Notes: generated by a model from the letters alone, not told the origin. A stretch of DNA of 64,000 nucleotides from Neobacillus ginsengisoli (GCF_030813055.1 NZ_JAUSTW010000001.1:372001-436000), one strand, 5' to 3'; positions 28,018 through 38,595 are shown, numbered from the stretch's first letter. A program made the numbers and translations.

Positions 28018-28944
28018 ATGAAGAGTTTGAAAAAAATTAGCCTCGTTACAATACTTGCAGCTTTAATGGTAGTCATGGCTGCTTGTGGAGGCGGAACATC
28101 AACTGATAAGTCAAATCAATCTGCAAAGACTGATACGACAAAAACTACTCAAACAAAGGAACTTTCCGGTTCGTTAGTGATATCTGGTTCGTCTGCAATG
28201 CAACCTTTAGTAGCAGCAGCTGCTGAACAATTTATGAGTAAAAATCCTAAAGTTAGCATTCAAGTAAATGCAGGCGGTTCAGGTACAGGATTATCACAAG
28301 TTGCTCAAGGTGCAGTTCAAATTGGTAACTCAGACCTTTTTGCTGAAGAAAAAAATATACCTGCTGGCCAACTTGTTGACCATAAGGTTGCAGTAGTTGG
28401 TATGACAGCTGCAGTTAACCCTAAAGTCGGCATCAAAGATATTAAAAAAGATGATCTTATCAAAGTTTTCACAGGTAAAATTACAAACTGGAAAGAGCTT
28501 GGCGGTCCTGACCAAAAAATCACCCTTGTAAACCGTCCTGATTCTTCAGGTACACGTGCAGTATTCAATAAATTTGCTCTTGATGGTGCGAAACCTGCAG
28601 AAGGTATTACAGAAGACTCATCAAATACAGTTAAAAAGATTATTAACGAAACTCCAGGGGCAATTGGTTACCTTGCATTCTCATACCTAACCGATAACAC
28701 TGTTACAGCACTTTCAATCGATGGTATTCAACCTACTGCTGAGAATGTACAAACTGGTAAATTCCCTGTTTGGGCTTATGAACACTCTTATACAAAAGGC
28801 GAGCCTAACGAAGTTGCAAAAGCATTTCTTGACTATCTAATGAGTGACGAGGTACAAACCGGAATCTTAACTAAACAAGGTTACCTTCCTGTAACACAAA
28901 TGAAGGTAGAACGTGATGCTACAGGTAAAGTGACAAACAAATAA
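28018..28944 (+). CDS. pstS: Phosphate-binding lipoprotein PstS
   Basis: 308 residues. The extracellular binding protein of the high-affinity phosphate ABC transporter. A lipoprotein signal ends in VVMAAC with lipidated Cys 23, followed by a Thr/Lys-rich linker. The phosphate-binding loops are evident: SGSSAMQPL, GGSGTGL, and RPDSSGTR. First gene of pstSCAB1B2-phoU under a Pho box. A long hairpin separates it from pstC. Confidence 0.96.
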   Translation: MKSLKKISLVTILAALMVVMAACGGGTSTDKSNQSAKTDTTKTTQTKELSGSLVISGSSAMQPLVAAAAEQFMSKNPKVSIQVNAGGSGTGLSQVAQGAVQIGNSDLFAEEKNIPAGQLVDHKVAVVGMTAAVNPKVGIKDIKKDDLIKVFTGKITNWKELGGPDQKITLVNRPDSSGTRAVFNKFALDGAKPAEGITEDSSNTVKKIINETPGAIGYLAFSYLTDNTVTALSIDGIQPTAENVQTGKFPVWAYEHSYTKGEPNEVAKAFLDYLMSDEVQTGILTKQGYLPVTQMKVERDATGKVTNK

Positions 28945-28964
28945 ACGAGACAAAAGAATTAAAC

Positions 28965-29005
28965 AGGGTAAATGCAAAATTGCATTTACCCTATTACGAC
29001 GTAAT
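28965..29005 (+). other. Perfect hairpin in the pstS-pstC gap (mRNA processing or stabiliser element)
   Basis: AGGGTAAATGCA (28965-28976) pairs perfectly with TGCATTTACCCT (28981-28992) around an AAAT loop. No T-run follows, so it is not a standard terminator. A second small palindrome, ATTACG-a-CGTAAT (28993-29005), follows at once. Such elements often protect the upstream message, giving binding protein in excess over permease. Confidence 0.7.
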
Positions 29006-29025
29006 ATAGGGGTGTTTTATTTTTT

Positions 29026-29946
29026 ATGGAAAAATTGGCTCCGGCAAAAGAAAGATTGTTAAAATCTGAAAAAAATTGGATGAATGGGGAAGTAAGGGGA
29101 AAAATACTTATTTATTTATGTGCAGTGATTATGATTACAGCAACCCTTGCGATTACGATTTTCCTTGGAACAAGGGGATTGCAATCATTTATTAATAATG
29201 GTGTAAGTCTTATTGAATTCTTAACCAGTAAACTTTGGAATCCGACGGATCAAGCAAAACCACAATTTGGGGCATTGCCATTTATATTTGGTTCTTTTGC
29301 AGTAACATTCCTTGCTGCATTAATAGCAGCACCTCTAGGCATCGGCGGAGCCATCTTCATGACTGAAATTGCTCCTTCATGGGGAAGAAAAATTTTACAA
29401 CCGGTTATTGAGCTTTTAGTTGGTATTCCATCTGTTGTTTATGGATTCATCGGGCTTACAGTATTGGTTCCATTTATTCGAGGGCAATTTGGCGGACTTG
29501 GATTTAGCTTACTTTCAGGGATGATTGTCCTTTCTATCATGATATTACCGACCATTACGACTATCGCTACCGATGCAATGAGTGCGCTTCCTAACAATCT
29601 TCGCGAAGGTTCCTATGCATTGGGTGCAACCCGTTGGCAAACGATTAGGAAAGTACTGGTCCCTGCGGCATTGCCTTCATTATTAACGGCAGTTGTACTT
29701 GGTATGGCGAGAGCATTTGGCGAAGCCTTAGCTGTCCAAATGGTAATCGGTAACGTGAAAAACATGCCGCATAGTATTTTAGATGCATCAGCAACACTAA
29801 CGACAATTATTACATTAAATATGGGCAACACGACATTTGGAAGTCCTGAAAATAATATCCTTTGGTCAATGGGTTTATTGCTTTTAATTATGTCGTTCGC
29901 ATTTATTCTTTTGATTCGGTACCTTTCAGCTAGGAGGAAAATTTAA
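29026..29946 (+). CDS. pstC: Phosphate ABC transporter permease PstC
   Basis: 306 residues with six predicted membrane helices. The binding-protein-dependent transport motif is in SYALGATRWQTIRKVLVPAALPS, which contacts PstB. The start ATG follows GGGGTG. Its stop shares a base with the pstA start (TAATG), so the pair is translationally coupled. Confidence 0.95.
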   Translation: MEKLAPAKERLLKSEKNWMNGEVRGKILIYLCAVIMITATLAITIFLGTRGLQSFINNGVSLIEFLTSKLWNPTDQAKPQFGALPFIFGSFAVTFLAALIAAPLGIGGAIFMTEIAPSWGRKILQPVIELLVGIPSVVYGFIGLTVLVPFIRGQFGGLGFSLLSGMIVLSIMILPTITTIATDAMSALPNNLREGSYALGATRWQTIRKVLVPAALPSLLTAVVLGMARAFGEALAVQMVIGNVKNMPHSILDASATLTTIITLNMGNTTFGSPENNILWSMGLLLLIMSFAFILLIRYLSARRKI

Positions 29947-30833
29947 TGAACGCAAGAGTAGCGGATCGGATAGCGACTGGCGTTTTTATAGCCATTGCAC
30001 TTATTATTATTTCAGTTTTAGTTGGTTTATTTTCATTTATTTTAATTCACGGCGTTCAGCATATTTCAATCAAATTTTTAACCTCTCCTTCCAGTAATTT
30101 GCTGGCCGGCGGAGGAATCCGTGATCAATTATTTAATTCGTTTTATGTTCTTTTTATCACCATGCTCATTACTATTCCTCTTGGAGTTGGCGGCGGCGTC
30201 TATATGGCTGAATACGCCAGGCCGGGAAAAGTAACCAATTTTATTCGTTCATGTATTGAAGTATTGGCCTCCCTTCCTTCGATTGTTATCGGGATGTTCG
30301 GTCTTTTAATGTTTGTAACGTTAACAGGCTGGGGATACACCATTCTGGGAGGGGCACTTGCTCTTACAGTTTTTAACCTTCCAGTTATGGTTCGGGTTAG
30401 TGAAGATGCTATTCGTTCCGTACCTCGCGATCAAAAAGAAGCAAGTCTTGCTCTTGGCATCACTCATTGGCATACAATCAAAACGATTTTACTCCCCAGT
30501 GCTTTTCCGATTATATTAACAGGTGCAATCCTAGCAGCAGGTAGGGTATTCGGTGAGGCAGCTGCCTTGTTGTTTACTGCAGGACTTTCCACACCAAGAT
30601 TAGATTATGGCGATTGGAATCCATTTTCTGCAACATCACCCTTGAATATATTCCGACCTGCTGAGACCCTTGCCGTGCACATTTGGTCCGTAAACACACA
30701 AGGATTAATCCCCGATGTAGCAGACGTTTCCAATGGTTCTGCGGCTGTTTTGGTCATTTCTGTGTTAATTTTTAACTTATTGGCCCGGTGGATTGGCAGC
30801 CTGATTCATAAAAAAATTACGGCTACTAAATAA
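29946..30833 (+). CDS. pstA: Phosphate ABC transporter permease PstA
   Basis: 295 residues with six predicted helices. The EAA-type loop is EASLALGITHWHTIKTILLP. The ATG overlaps the pstC stop; the ribosome site GGAGG is in the end of pstC. It forms the channel with PstC. Confidence 0.95.
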   Translation: MNARVADRIATGVFIAIALIIISVLVGLFSFILIHGVQHISIKFLTSPSSNLLAGGGIRDQLFNSFYVLFITMLITIPLGVGGGVYMAEYARPGKVTNFIRSCIEVLASLPSIVIGMFGLLMFVTLTGWGYTILGGALALTVFNLPVMVRVSEDAIRSVPRDQKEASLALGITHWHTIKTILLPSAFPIILTGAILAAGRVFGEAAALLFTAGLSTPRLDYGDWNPFSATSPLNIFRPAETLAVHIWSVNTQGLIPDVADVSNGSAAVLVISVLIFNLLARWIGSLIHKKITATK

Positions 30834-30852
30834 GGAATAGGTGAGAGAATAG

Positions 30853-31674
30853 ATGGTGACAGCAATTATGGATAGAGAATCAGTAACAGAATCAACACAA
30901 TCCAATGCCCAATTGCCTAAAGAACATATTTTACATGTTAATAACTTAGAAATATTTTACGGGGAGAAACGCGCTGTTAATGGAATATCACTGGATATCG
31001 AAAAAAACTCCGTAACAGCTCTTATTGGTCCCTCGGGTTGCGGGAAATCAACATTTTTACGTAGTATAAACAGAATGAATGATCTCATACCCGGAGCGCG
31101 GGCTGAAGGTGAGATTATGTATGAAGGTCTCAATATCTTATCTAATAATATTAATGTAGTCGCATTAAGAAAAGAAATCGGAATGGTTTTTCAAAAGCCT
31201 AACCCGTTTCCAAAATCGATTTATGAAAATATTACACATGCCTTAAAATTCTCCGGTTTAAGAAAGAAAAGCCAACTGGATGAAATTGTCGAAGAAAGCT
31301 TGCAGAAGGCGGCATTATGGGATGAAGTAAAGGATCGACTTCATAAATCAGCCCTCTCACTATCAGGCGGGCAACAGCAGCGTCTTTGTATTGCGCGAAC
31401 GATCGCCATGAAACCAACACTTATGCTCCTTGACGAACCTTCTTCAGCGTTGGACCCAATTTCTAATGCCAAAGTTGAAGAGTTGATTGTTGAATTAAAA
31501 AACGATTATTCGATCGTTATTGTTACTCATAACATGCAGCAGGCGTCTCGGATATCAGATAAAACAGCCTTCTTTTTAAGCGGTGATGTGATTGAATTTG
31601 ATGACACTGAAAAGATTTTTACCAATCCTGCAGTAAAAAAGACGGAAGAATACATCTCAGGAAGGTTCGGATAA
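30853..31674 (+). CDS. pstBA: Phosphate ABC transporter ATPase PstB (first copy)
   Basis: 273 residues. Walker [10 protein letters not shown], signature LSGGQQQR, Walker [14 protein letters not shown] and the H-loop are intact. It has an N-terminal extension of about 25 polar residues relative to the second copy. Signature and spacing are typical of PstB ([14 protein letters not shown]). One of two consecutive ATPase genes, as in B. subtilis pstBA-pstBB. Confidence 0.94.
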   Translation: MVTAIMDRESVTESTQSNAQLPKEHILHVNNLEIFYGEKRAVNGISLDIEKNSVTALIGPSGCGKSTFLRSINRMNDLIPGARAEGEIMYEGLNILSNNINVVALRKEIGMVFQKPNPFPKSIYENITHALKFSGLRKKSQLDEIVEESLQKAALWDEVKDRLHKSALSLSGGQQQRLCIARTIAMKPTLMLLDEPSSALDPISNAKVEELIVELKNDYSIVIVTHNMQQASRISDKTAFFLSGDVIEFDDTEKIFTNPAVKKTEEYISGRFG

Positions 31675-31686
31675 GGGGGAAAGGTA

Positions 31687-32460
31687 ATGTCAGTGATAAT
31701 ATCTCATAGACAAATATTTCAAATAAATGACTTAAATTTGTGGTACGGTGAGCATCATGCATTAAAGAGCATTAACTTTCCTATTAACAAAAAAGAAGTA
31801 ACCGCGATTATCGGACCGTCTGGCTGTGGAAAGTCAACTTTTATTAAAACGCTGAACCTGATGATTAATATGGTTCCGAATGTAAGAATGACAGGTGAAA
31901 TTAATTACAATGATCAAAATATCTTAAACGATAAAACAGACCTTGTAGAGCTTCGCAAAAACGTTGGGATGGTGTTTCAAAAGGGGAACGTTTTTCCGCA
32001 GTCGATTTATGATAATGTCGCTTATGGGCCAAGAATTCATGGAATAAAGAAGAAAAAACATTTAGATGAACTTGTCATTAAATCATTAATGGATGTAGCC
32101 TTATGGGAGGAAGTAAAGGACCGATTACATGCCCCGGCATTAGGGCTTTCAGGCGGACAGCAGCAAAGGCTCTGTATTGCCAGAGCGCTTGCCACCAAAC
32201 CTGATGTGTTATTAATGGATGAGCCGACATCTGCTCTCGATCCAATTTCTACATTAAAAATAGAAGAGTTAATTTTAGAACTAAAAGAAAAATATACAAT
32301 CGTTATTGTGACCCATAATATGCAACAAGCTTCCAGGGTATCCGATAAAACAGCTTTCTTTTTAATGGGCGAATTGATTGAGCTGGATTCAACCTCGAAG
32401 ATTTTCTCTCAACCATCAGACAAACGTACGGAAGACTATATTACAGGAAGATTTGGTTAA
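31687..32460 (+). CDS. pstBB: Phosphate ABC transporter ATPase PstB (second copy)
   Basis: 257 residues, clearly paralogous to the preceding gene (same Walker [18 protein letters not shown] and [12 protein letters not shown] motifs). Its RRXN-region differs ([14 protein letters not shown]). The start ATG is 12 bases after the pstBA stop, with AAGGGGGAAAGG upstream. The two ATPases may form hetero- or alternative homodimers. Confidence 0.94.
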   Translation: MSVIISHRQIFQINDLNLWYGEHHALKSINFPINKKEVTAIIGPSGCGKSTFIKTLNLMINMVPNVRMTGEINYNDQNILNDKTDLVELRKNVGMVFQKGNVFPQSIYDNVAYGPRIHGIKKKKHLDELVIKSLMDVALWEEVKDRLHAPALGLSGGQQQRLCIARALATKPDVLLMDEPTSALDPISTLKIEELILELKEKYTIVIVTHNMQQASRVSDKTAFFLMGELIELDSTSKIFSQPSDKRTEDYITGRFG

Positions 32461-32474
32461 TAGGGGTGCAGACA

Positions 32475-33134
32475 ATGAATACAAGATCAAATTTTGACAG
32501 TAATTTAATGCAATTAAAAGAAATGCTTTTAGAAATGGCGCGTAAATCAGAAACATCGATTAAAGAAGCGATAGCTGCATTAATTAATCAAGATATTGAA
32601 AAAGCTGAGGCAATTATAAATGGTGATGATGAAATTGACCAATTAGAACATGATATCAATGATAAAGCAATTGTCCTGATCGCTAAAGAAGCACCTGTCG
32701 CAAGGGACTTGAGAAAAATTATTGTCGCTTTAAAAATTTCATCTGAAGTGGAACGGATTGGCGATTTGGCTGTGAATATTGCGAAATCGGCCATTCATAT
32801 TGGCAATGAAAAGCATATTAAAGAAATTATTGATATTCCGAAGATGATGGATATGGCTCTGGAAATGTTATCTGAATCTTTAACTGCTTTTTATTCAGAA
32901 GATACTGAACTTGCAAAAAGATGTGCTGAAAAAGATGATAAAGTCGATGACATGTACGGAAGGTTAATTCGGGAGCTTATGGGTTATTTACAACAATATC
33001 CGAACAATATAAATCAGATTACCCAATTGGCATTTGTCGCCCGTTATATTGAACGTCTTGCTGATCATACAACGAATATCGCTGAGAACGTTATTTTCCT
33101 AGTAACAGGAAAACGCTTTGATTTAAATGCATAA
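32475..33134 (+). CDS. phoU: Phosphate signalling protein PhoU
   Basis: 219 residues, all-helical, with two PhoU three-helix repeats. Metal-binding E/D-x3-D motifs lie in INGDDEIDQLEHDI and EKDDKVDDMYGRL. Links Pst transport to the PhoR sensor and restrains phosphate uptake in other bacteria. The start ATG at 32475 follows AGGGGTG; a GTG 9 bases earlier is within that site. As I recall, B. subtilis 168 has no phoU here, so the Pho circuit of this strain may be wired differently. Confidence 0.93.
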   Translation: MNTRSNFDSNLMQLKEMLLEMARKSETSIKEAIAALINQDIEKAEAIINGDDEIDQLEHDINDKAIVLIAKEAPVARDLRKIIVALKISSEVERIGDLAVNIAKSAIHIGNEKHIKEIIDIPKMMDMALEMLSESLTAFYSEDTELAKRCAEKDDKVDDMYGRLIRELMGYLQQYPNNINQITQLAFVARYIERLADHTTNIAENVIFLVTGKRFDLNA

Positions 33135-33141
33135 TGATTAC

Positions 33142-33170
33142 AAGGTGGAGCTTTGCTTCATCTTTTTTTT
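33142..33170 (+). terminator. Terminator of the pst-phoU operon
   Basis: AAGGTGGAGC-ttt-GCTTCATCTT (two G-U pairs) followed by a T-run. Confidence 0.7.
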
Positions 33171-33326
33171 GTATAAATTGTTCATTTTCTGTCGAGGACA
33201 AGCTATAAACCGACAATTTGCGTTCATTGTATAAGAACCGTTCAAGTGTTACGATAAACGTATCAACTTGTATGAATTAATTGGTGTTTTATGCATATAT
33301 TACTATTTTGCTGATAGGAGGAAGCC

Positions 33327-33848
33327 ATGAGTGAACCTAAGAATAACCAATCCCCGCATTATTTTGTGCCTGTAAAAGGCGAGCTGCAAATGAAACTTGT
33401 CTCCCCTCGAAAAATCATTCTTTTCTGGGAAGTTTCTAAAATACCTTCAAAAGTAATTCAACTATTTTTTAACCGTCAGCTTGAACAACTCATGCAGGTT
33501 GTGAGGATTTATGATGTTACAGGAATCATTTTTAATGGCAGGAATGCTCATCATTTTCATGAAATTGTGGTTCCATATAAAAATGGCCATTGGTTTATTA
33601 AAGGATTGGTTTCAAATCGAAGCTATGTTACAGAATTAGGTGTCAAATTTTCAGCTAACGATTTTTTTCCTATACTCCGTTCGAATACCCTTCAAACTCC
33701 ATTGATGAAAATATCCAACCTAAATGAAATGAATCATGAATTATTGCGATTTCAGCAGATTGAAAATCGTCCTCCCAAATGGATGGACCATGTTAGTACC
33801 TACAGTTATTATGGGGAACCAAAAACGATGGAGGATAATAATGAGTAA
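33327..33848 (+). CDS. DUF4912-type protein
   Basis: 173 residues, no signal or membrane segment. The conserved core (LVSPRKIILFWEVS; VRIYDVTGIIFNG; GHWFIKGLVSNRSYVTELGV) fits the DUF4912 family, a small beta-rich domain commonly encoded next to glycosyltransferases or glucan enzymes; function unknown. The start ATG follows ATAGGAGGAAG. The last 8 bases overlap the glycosyltransferase gene, so the two are coupled. It begins a three-gene cassette between phoU and rpmG. Confidence 0.72.
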   Translation: MSEPKNNQSPHYFVPVKGELQMKLVSPRKIILFWEVSKIPSKVIQLFFNRQLEQLMQVVRIYDVTGIIFNGRNAHHFHEIVVPYKNGHWFIKGLVSNRSYVTELGVKFSANDFFPILRSNTLQTPLMKISNLNEMNHELLRFQQIENRPPKWMDHVSTYSYYGEPKTMEDNNE

Positions 33849-35109
33849 TGTATTTTCACAACATGATAAACTCGAACAAAAGCCTGCTATATGGCGGCAT
33901 ATGAAGATTCTAATGCTCTGTTGGGAGTACCCTCCGAACATTGTTGGCGGACTTTCAAGACATGTCAATGGATTATCTGTGCAATTGGCAAAAATGGGAC
34001 ATGATGTGCATGTACTGACAGCGGGAGATGGCGATCTTGCCGTATTTGAAAAAATGGATGGTGTAAATGTCCACCGGATAAAACCATTAAACGAACAAGA
34101 TAATCAATTCTTTTCGTGGATTGGCGGTCTTAATTTAGCTTTTGTTTTCAAAGCCGAAAAGCTGGCAGAAGAAATTGGGTTTAATTTGATTCATGCTCAT
34201 GATTGGCTAGTCGGGACAGCTGCTATTGTCTTAAAGGAAACGTTATCTATCCCTCTATTGACTACGATACATGCGACAGAATATGGAAGAAATAACGGTA
34301 TCCATACAGGTATGCAGCAATTTATTCATGATAAGGAGCATCAGCTCATTGGTGAATCCAATCAAATAATCGTTTGCAGTGAATATATGAGGGATGAATT
34401 AATTCCTATTTTTAAAGTATCAAATAAAATTATTAGCGTTATTCCGAACGGAATAGATCCATTATCAAATGATATAGAACCATCAAAGATCTTCCCTTTT
34501 CTTAGTAATAAAAAATATGTTTTTTCTTTAGGAAGAATGGTCCAAGAAAAAGGATTTGAAACCATTATTGATGCAGCAATGATTGCAAAGGAAAAAAAGT
34601 TGGACATTTATTTCGTTATTGCAGGAAAAGGACCTATGCTCGAATCCTATCGCCGTCAGGTGATTGAAAAGGACGTAGAAAACAAAATCTCGTTTGTAGG
34701 GTTTATTAACGATGAACAACGAAACGCTCTTCTCTTAAAAAGTGAAATTGCAGTATTCCCAAGCTTGTATGAACCGTTTGGAATTGTAGCACTTGAGTCC
34801 ATGGTTCTCGGGATACCTACAATAGTTTCTGATACCGGCGGTTTAAAAGGGATTGTGAAACATTTGCAGACGGGTTTATTGATGGTGCCCGGAGATCCTA
34901 TAAGCCTTCTTGAGCAAATAGAATTTCTGATCCAAAACCCTGTTAAGGCAGAAGAAATGGGGAGAAGAGGAAGGCATATTGTGAAAAGTTTATATGGCTG
35001 GAAACGAATCGCATATGAAACAAGCAAAATCATGGAGGATACTCTTCTATCCCAACGGGTTAATGATCGTGAAAAAGTAGAAAATACTGAATCACCAAAT
35101 AATTTATAA
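33841..35109 (+). CDS. Glycosyltransferase, GT4-like
   Basis: 422 residues from the ATG at 33841, 8 bases inside the preceding gene and preceded by GGAGGATAAT; M21 (MKILMLCWEYPP) is an alternative. GT-B fold: N-terminal GGLSRHV loop, HDWL, then VIPNGID and the C-terminal E-x7-E nucleotide-sugar motif in FPSLYEPFGIVALES. Resembles glycogen-synthase-like GT4 enzymes acting on an unknown acceptor in the cytoplasm. The neighbouring DUF4912 protein and downstream unknown protein suggest a shared pathway. B. subtilis is thought to have a glycosyltransferase-like gene (yqgM) at a similar place. Confidence 0.88.
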   Translation: MSNVFSQHDKLEQKPAIWRHMKILMLCWEYPPNIVGGLSRHVNGLSVQLAKMGHDVHVLTAGDGDLAVFEKMDGVNVHRIKPLNEQDNQFFSWIGGLNLAFVFKAEKLAEEIGFNLIHAHDWLVGTAAIVLKETLSIPLLTTIHATEYGRNNGIHTGMQQFIHDKEHQLIGESNQIIVCSEYMRDELIPIFKVSNKIISVIPNGIDPLSNDIEPSKIFPFLSNKKYVFSLGRMVQEKGFETIIDAAMIAKEKKLDIYFVIAGKGPMLESYRRQVIEKDVENKISFVGFINDEQRNALLLKSEIAVFPSLYEPFGIVALESMVLGIPTIVSDTGGLKGIVKHLQTGLLMVPGDPISLLEQIEFLIQNPVKAEEMGRRGRHIVKSLYGWKRIAYETSKIMEDTLLSQRVNDREKVENTESPNNL

Positions 35110-35121
35110 TGGGTGAAAATG

Positions 35122-35757
35122 ATGATTAAATTAACTGAAGGTAAAAATAATAATCAGAATAGATTTACCCAAAAATCATTGGACCGGCTAGAATTTATAC
35201 CGGGAATTTGGGTAAATGGAAAGTCATATTGGCTACAACATAATACAGAAAAAGTTATTAACGTAGAGGCATTGGTCCTAAAGGTGAAGCAAGACCATAT
35301 TCATTCAAAAATTCATTTTTTTAATCTTTATGTCAGTAACCATAGCAATCAAACAAAAGAGATGAAAATTTTAGCTCAGCATCATTACACAAATGTCAGT
35401 CAAGAACATTTTACATTTATATCACCTGCCGATAATAGAATCTTTCATCTCGCTAATAATAATGTTTTTCTGGTCAACGGCCAATGCGATGGAGTAGGGA
35501 TACAAGAATGTACCATTCAACCATTCTGGAGAATTTATATTGATCAAATTTGGAGTTCTTTAAGAAACGGGAGCTTGATATATCAGCCAATGGCTAAAGG
35601 TCCGGCATCAAGTATTTTTACAATGAAAATCTCGGTAGGACCCCGTGAAACGAAAAAATCGTCTATCTGGTCAATCAGTGCCCTGAACAAAGACGAAGTT
35701 ATTTCCTTGGATCAAGCACTTTTAAAAAACACACTAGCATTTCCTTTTGAAAAATGA
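35122..35757 (+). CDS. Protein of unknown function in the glycosyltransferase cassette
   Basis: I do not recognise this protein. About 211 residues, hydrophilic, no signal peptide or membrane helix, Asn/His/Ser-rich, probably beta-rich. It has a segment resembling an extracellular or secretory beta-domain (VLKVKQDHIHSKIHFFNLYV, then NQTKEMKILAQHHY) and Trp-rich patches (GIWVNGKSYWLQH; PFWRIYIDQIWSS). The start is unsure: GTG 35113, ATG 35119 or ATG 35122; GGGTG at 35111-35115 fits the last best. It follows the glycosyltransferase by about 12 bases, so cotranscription is likely. Confidence 0.6.
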   Translation: MIKLTEGKNNNQNRFTQKSLDRLEFIPGIWVNGKSYWLQHNTEKVINVEALVLKVKQDHIHSKIHFFNLYVSNHSNQTKEMKILAQHHYTNVSQEHFTFISPADNRIFHLANNNVFLVNGQCDGVGIQECTIQPFWRIYIDQIWSSLRNGSLIYQPMAKGPASSIFTMKISVGPRETKKSSIWSISALNKDEVISLDQALLKNTLAFPFEK

Positions 35758-35812
35758 TATTATAGAAAAGTCGTATGATTGAACTAGCTTAATGGTTTGG
35801 AGGGAAATAAAC

Positions 35813-35962
35813 ATGCGTGTGAATATTACATTAGCTTGCACTGAGTGTGGAGATCGTAACTATATTTCAACAAAAAATAAACGTAATAACCCGGATCGTC
35901 TTGAGCTTAAGAAATATTGCCCAAGAGAAAAGCGTACAACAGCACATCGTGAAACAAAATAA
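35813..35962 (+). CDS. rpmG: 50S ribosomal protein L33
   Basis: 49 residues, starting [19 protein letters not shown] and ending RTTAHRETK. The first zinc pair CTEC is intact, but the second motif is reduced to YCPRE (one Cys), as in B. subtilis RpmGA. Zinc affinity is therefore likely partial. The start follows GGAGGGAAATAAAC, and a terminator begins at the stop. It separates the glycosyltransferase cassette from yqgN. Confidence 0.95.
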   Translation: MRVNITLACTECGDRNYISTKNKRNNPDRLELKKYCPREKRTTAHRETK

Positions 35963-35990
35963 GCAGTAGGGCTTCCTGCTGCTTTTTTTA
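35962..35990 (+). terminator. Terminator after rpmG
   Basis: AGCAGTAGG-gctt-CCTGCTGCT followed by six T's. Confidence 0.85.
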
Positions 35991-36023
35991 TTGTCTAAAA
36001 ACAGAAATAAGGGGGCTTCCATA

Positions 36024-36590
36024 TTGAATGACAAAACCGCTCTTCGTGACCGGATGAAAGAAACACTAGGAAAGCTTTCGAAACCATTATATGAAGACTA
36101 TTCCTATAAAATTGCCATGAAATTATATGATGAATTAGCTTGGAAACAAGCAAAGATTGTTGGTATTACAGTTTCAAAAGCTCCTGAGGTAGATACATAT
36201 CAAATTATCAGAAAGGCATGGGAATTAGGAAAACAGGTTGCAGTTCCCAAATGTTATCCTAAAGAGAAGAAATTATCATTCCGTACATTGTCGGAATTTT
36301 CCCAACTGGAATCTGTTTTTTATGGATTATTGGAACCAATAGTAGAGAAAACCAGTATAGTTGAACCTAGTCAGATAGATCTTTTACTTGTTCCAGGCCT
36401 TGCTTATACAATGGATGGCTATCGAATTGGCTTTGGCGGTGGTTATTATGATCGATTTTTAATGGATTTCACTGGCGAAACGATTTCATTGGCCTTTAAA
36501 GAACAAATAGTTCCGCACTTTCGTGTAGAAGAACACGATATCCCTGTTTCGAAAATTATAACAAACGATGCAATTCTAAAGACAAAATGA
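36024..36590 (+). CDS. yqgN: 5-formyltetrahydrofolate cyclo-ligase
   Basis: 188 residues. ATP-dependent conversion of 5-formyl-THF to 5,10-methenyl-THF, recycling folate. The family signature GFGGGYYDRFL near residue 135 and the LLVPGLAYTMDGYRIG stretch are clear. The start is a TTG at 36024 after AAGGGGGC; a longer frame from 35991 runs through the rpmG terminator and is unlikely. Overlaps the next gene by 4 bases (ATGA). Confidence 0.92.
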   Translation: MNDKTALRDRMKETLGKLSKPLYEDYSYKIAMKLYDELAWKQAKIVGITVSKAPEVDTYQIIRKAWELGKQVAVPKCYPKEKKLSFRTLSEFSQLESVFYGLLEPIVEKTSIVEPSQIDLLLVPGLAYTMDGYRIGFGGGYYDRFLMDFTGETISLAFKEQIVPHFRVEEHDIPVSKIITNDAILKTK

Positions 36591-37366
36591 CCGAAGACAT
36601 ATTGATTTTTACGGTAATTATTTTAACCTCGATTGCAGGTTTTCTGCTTCGGTCCTTGACCGTTTCAGGTGCTATTGCAGCAATAATTGTTGGAATGGCT
36701 GTCTTTATCGGGTTTGGAGCAAGAGGCCTCTTCCTGCTGGGCGTGTTTTTTTCGACTTCAAGTTTATGGTCTAAATATAAAAGCACATATAAAAAATCAA
36801 TAGAGGAAAAAGTAGCAAAAGGATCCACGAGAGACTGGCGGCAGGTTATCGCAAATGGAGGTTTTGCTGCACTTTTAAGTATTATCGTTTATTTTCATCA
36901 TGACCAAATATGGTTGATTGGGTTTGCTGTTTGTCTGGCCAGTGCTAATTCGGATACATGGGCTTCGGAATTAGGCTCGTTAAGCAGGAAGGATCCAATC
37001 TATATTCGAACATTTAAACGGATAGAAAGAGGAACATCAGGTGCCATTAGTATATTAGGAAGTGCATGTGCTCTTTCAGGTTCTTTTCTGATTGCCTTAA
37101 TCAGCTCATGGTTATTTCATTTGAATATATATAATAGTTTCATTGTGTTTCTTTTTGGTTTTATTGGAAATATAATTGATACGTTGGTTGGTGCATTTTA
37201 TCAACAAGTATTTGTGTGCAGTCAATGTAGAATTGAAACAGAGAAGAAATTCCATTGTGAAAGGGCGACTACACGGATAAAAGGCTATTTTATTGTTGAT
37301 AATGATACGGTTAATTTTTTTTCCGGATTTATCGCTTCTGTTTTAGCAATGATCTTCGTTAAGTAA
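36587..37366 (+). CDS. DUF92 integral membrane protein
   Basis: 259 residues with about six membrane helices. The DUF92/TMEM19 family shows in AAIIVGMAVFIGFGARGLF, the SANSDTWASELG motif near residue 120 and GNIIDTLVGAFYQQ near 200. Plant members are phytyl-phosphate kinases, but bacterial roles are unproven. A C-terminal CSQC-x9-C cluster is present. Start ATG in the ATGA overlap with yqgN; ldh follows after 22 bases. Confidence 0.8.
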   Translation: MTEDILIFTVIILTSIAGFLLRSLTVSGAIAAIIVGMAVFIGFGARGLFLLGVFFSTSSLWSKYKSTYKKSIEEKVAKGSTRDWRQVIANGGFAALLSIIVYFHHDQIWLIGFAVCLASANSDTWASELGSLSRKDPIYIRTFKRIERGTSGAISILGSACALSGSFLIALISSWLFHLNIYNSFIVFLFGFIGNIIDTLVGAFYQQVFVCSQCRIETEKKFHCERATTRIKGYFIVDNDTVNFFSGFIASVLAMIFVK

Positions 37367-37376
37367 CATCTTCTAA

Positions 37377-38339
<963 letters not shown>

Positions 38340-38400
38340 TTAGGTGGAAACGGGATAATTATCATCCAATCATAACAGACTATGGTTAGGAGGGATGAAG

Positions 38401-38595
38401 ATGTCACGAATGTTAACATCCATATTTATGATTGGTTCAATAGGCTATTTTGCATTCCGTTACCGATACCGGATTATCAATGTTTTACTTGGATCAGGCT
38501 GGATGCGCCGCATTGCAGTTGGCTCAATTATGAGCATGCCGGGGGTAAAGAGAAAGATGATGCAATCAGTATTTGGAGGACCATCTGAGTGGTGA
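38401..38595 (+). CDS. yqgO: Small YqgO-like protein
   Basis: 64 residues, basic and moderately hydrophobic: a short N-terminal helix (SIFMIGSIGYFAF), then RYRYRIINVLLGSGWMRRI. Function unknown; assigned to YqgO by size and by position between yqgN and the rhomboid gene. The start ATG at 38401 is 7 bases after GGAGG; the ATG at 38395 is too close. The terminator stem begins inside the final codons. Confidence 0.65.
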   Translation: MSRMLTSIFMIGSIGYFAFRYRYRIINVLLGSGWMRRIAVGSIMSMPGVKRKMMQSVFGGPSEW

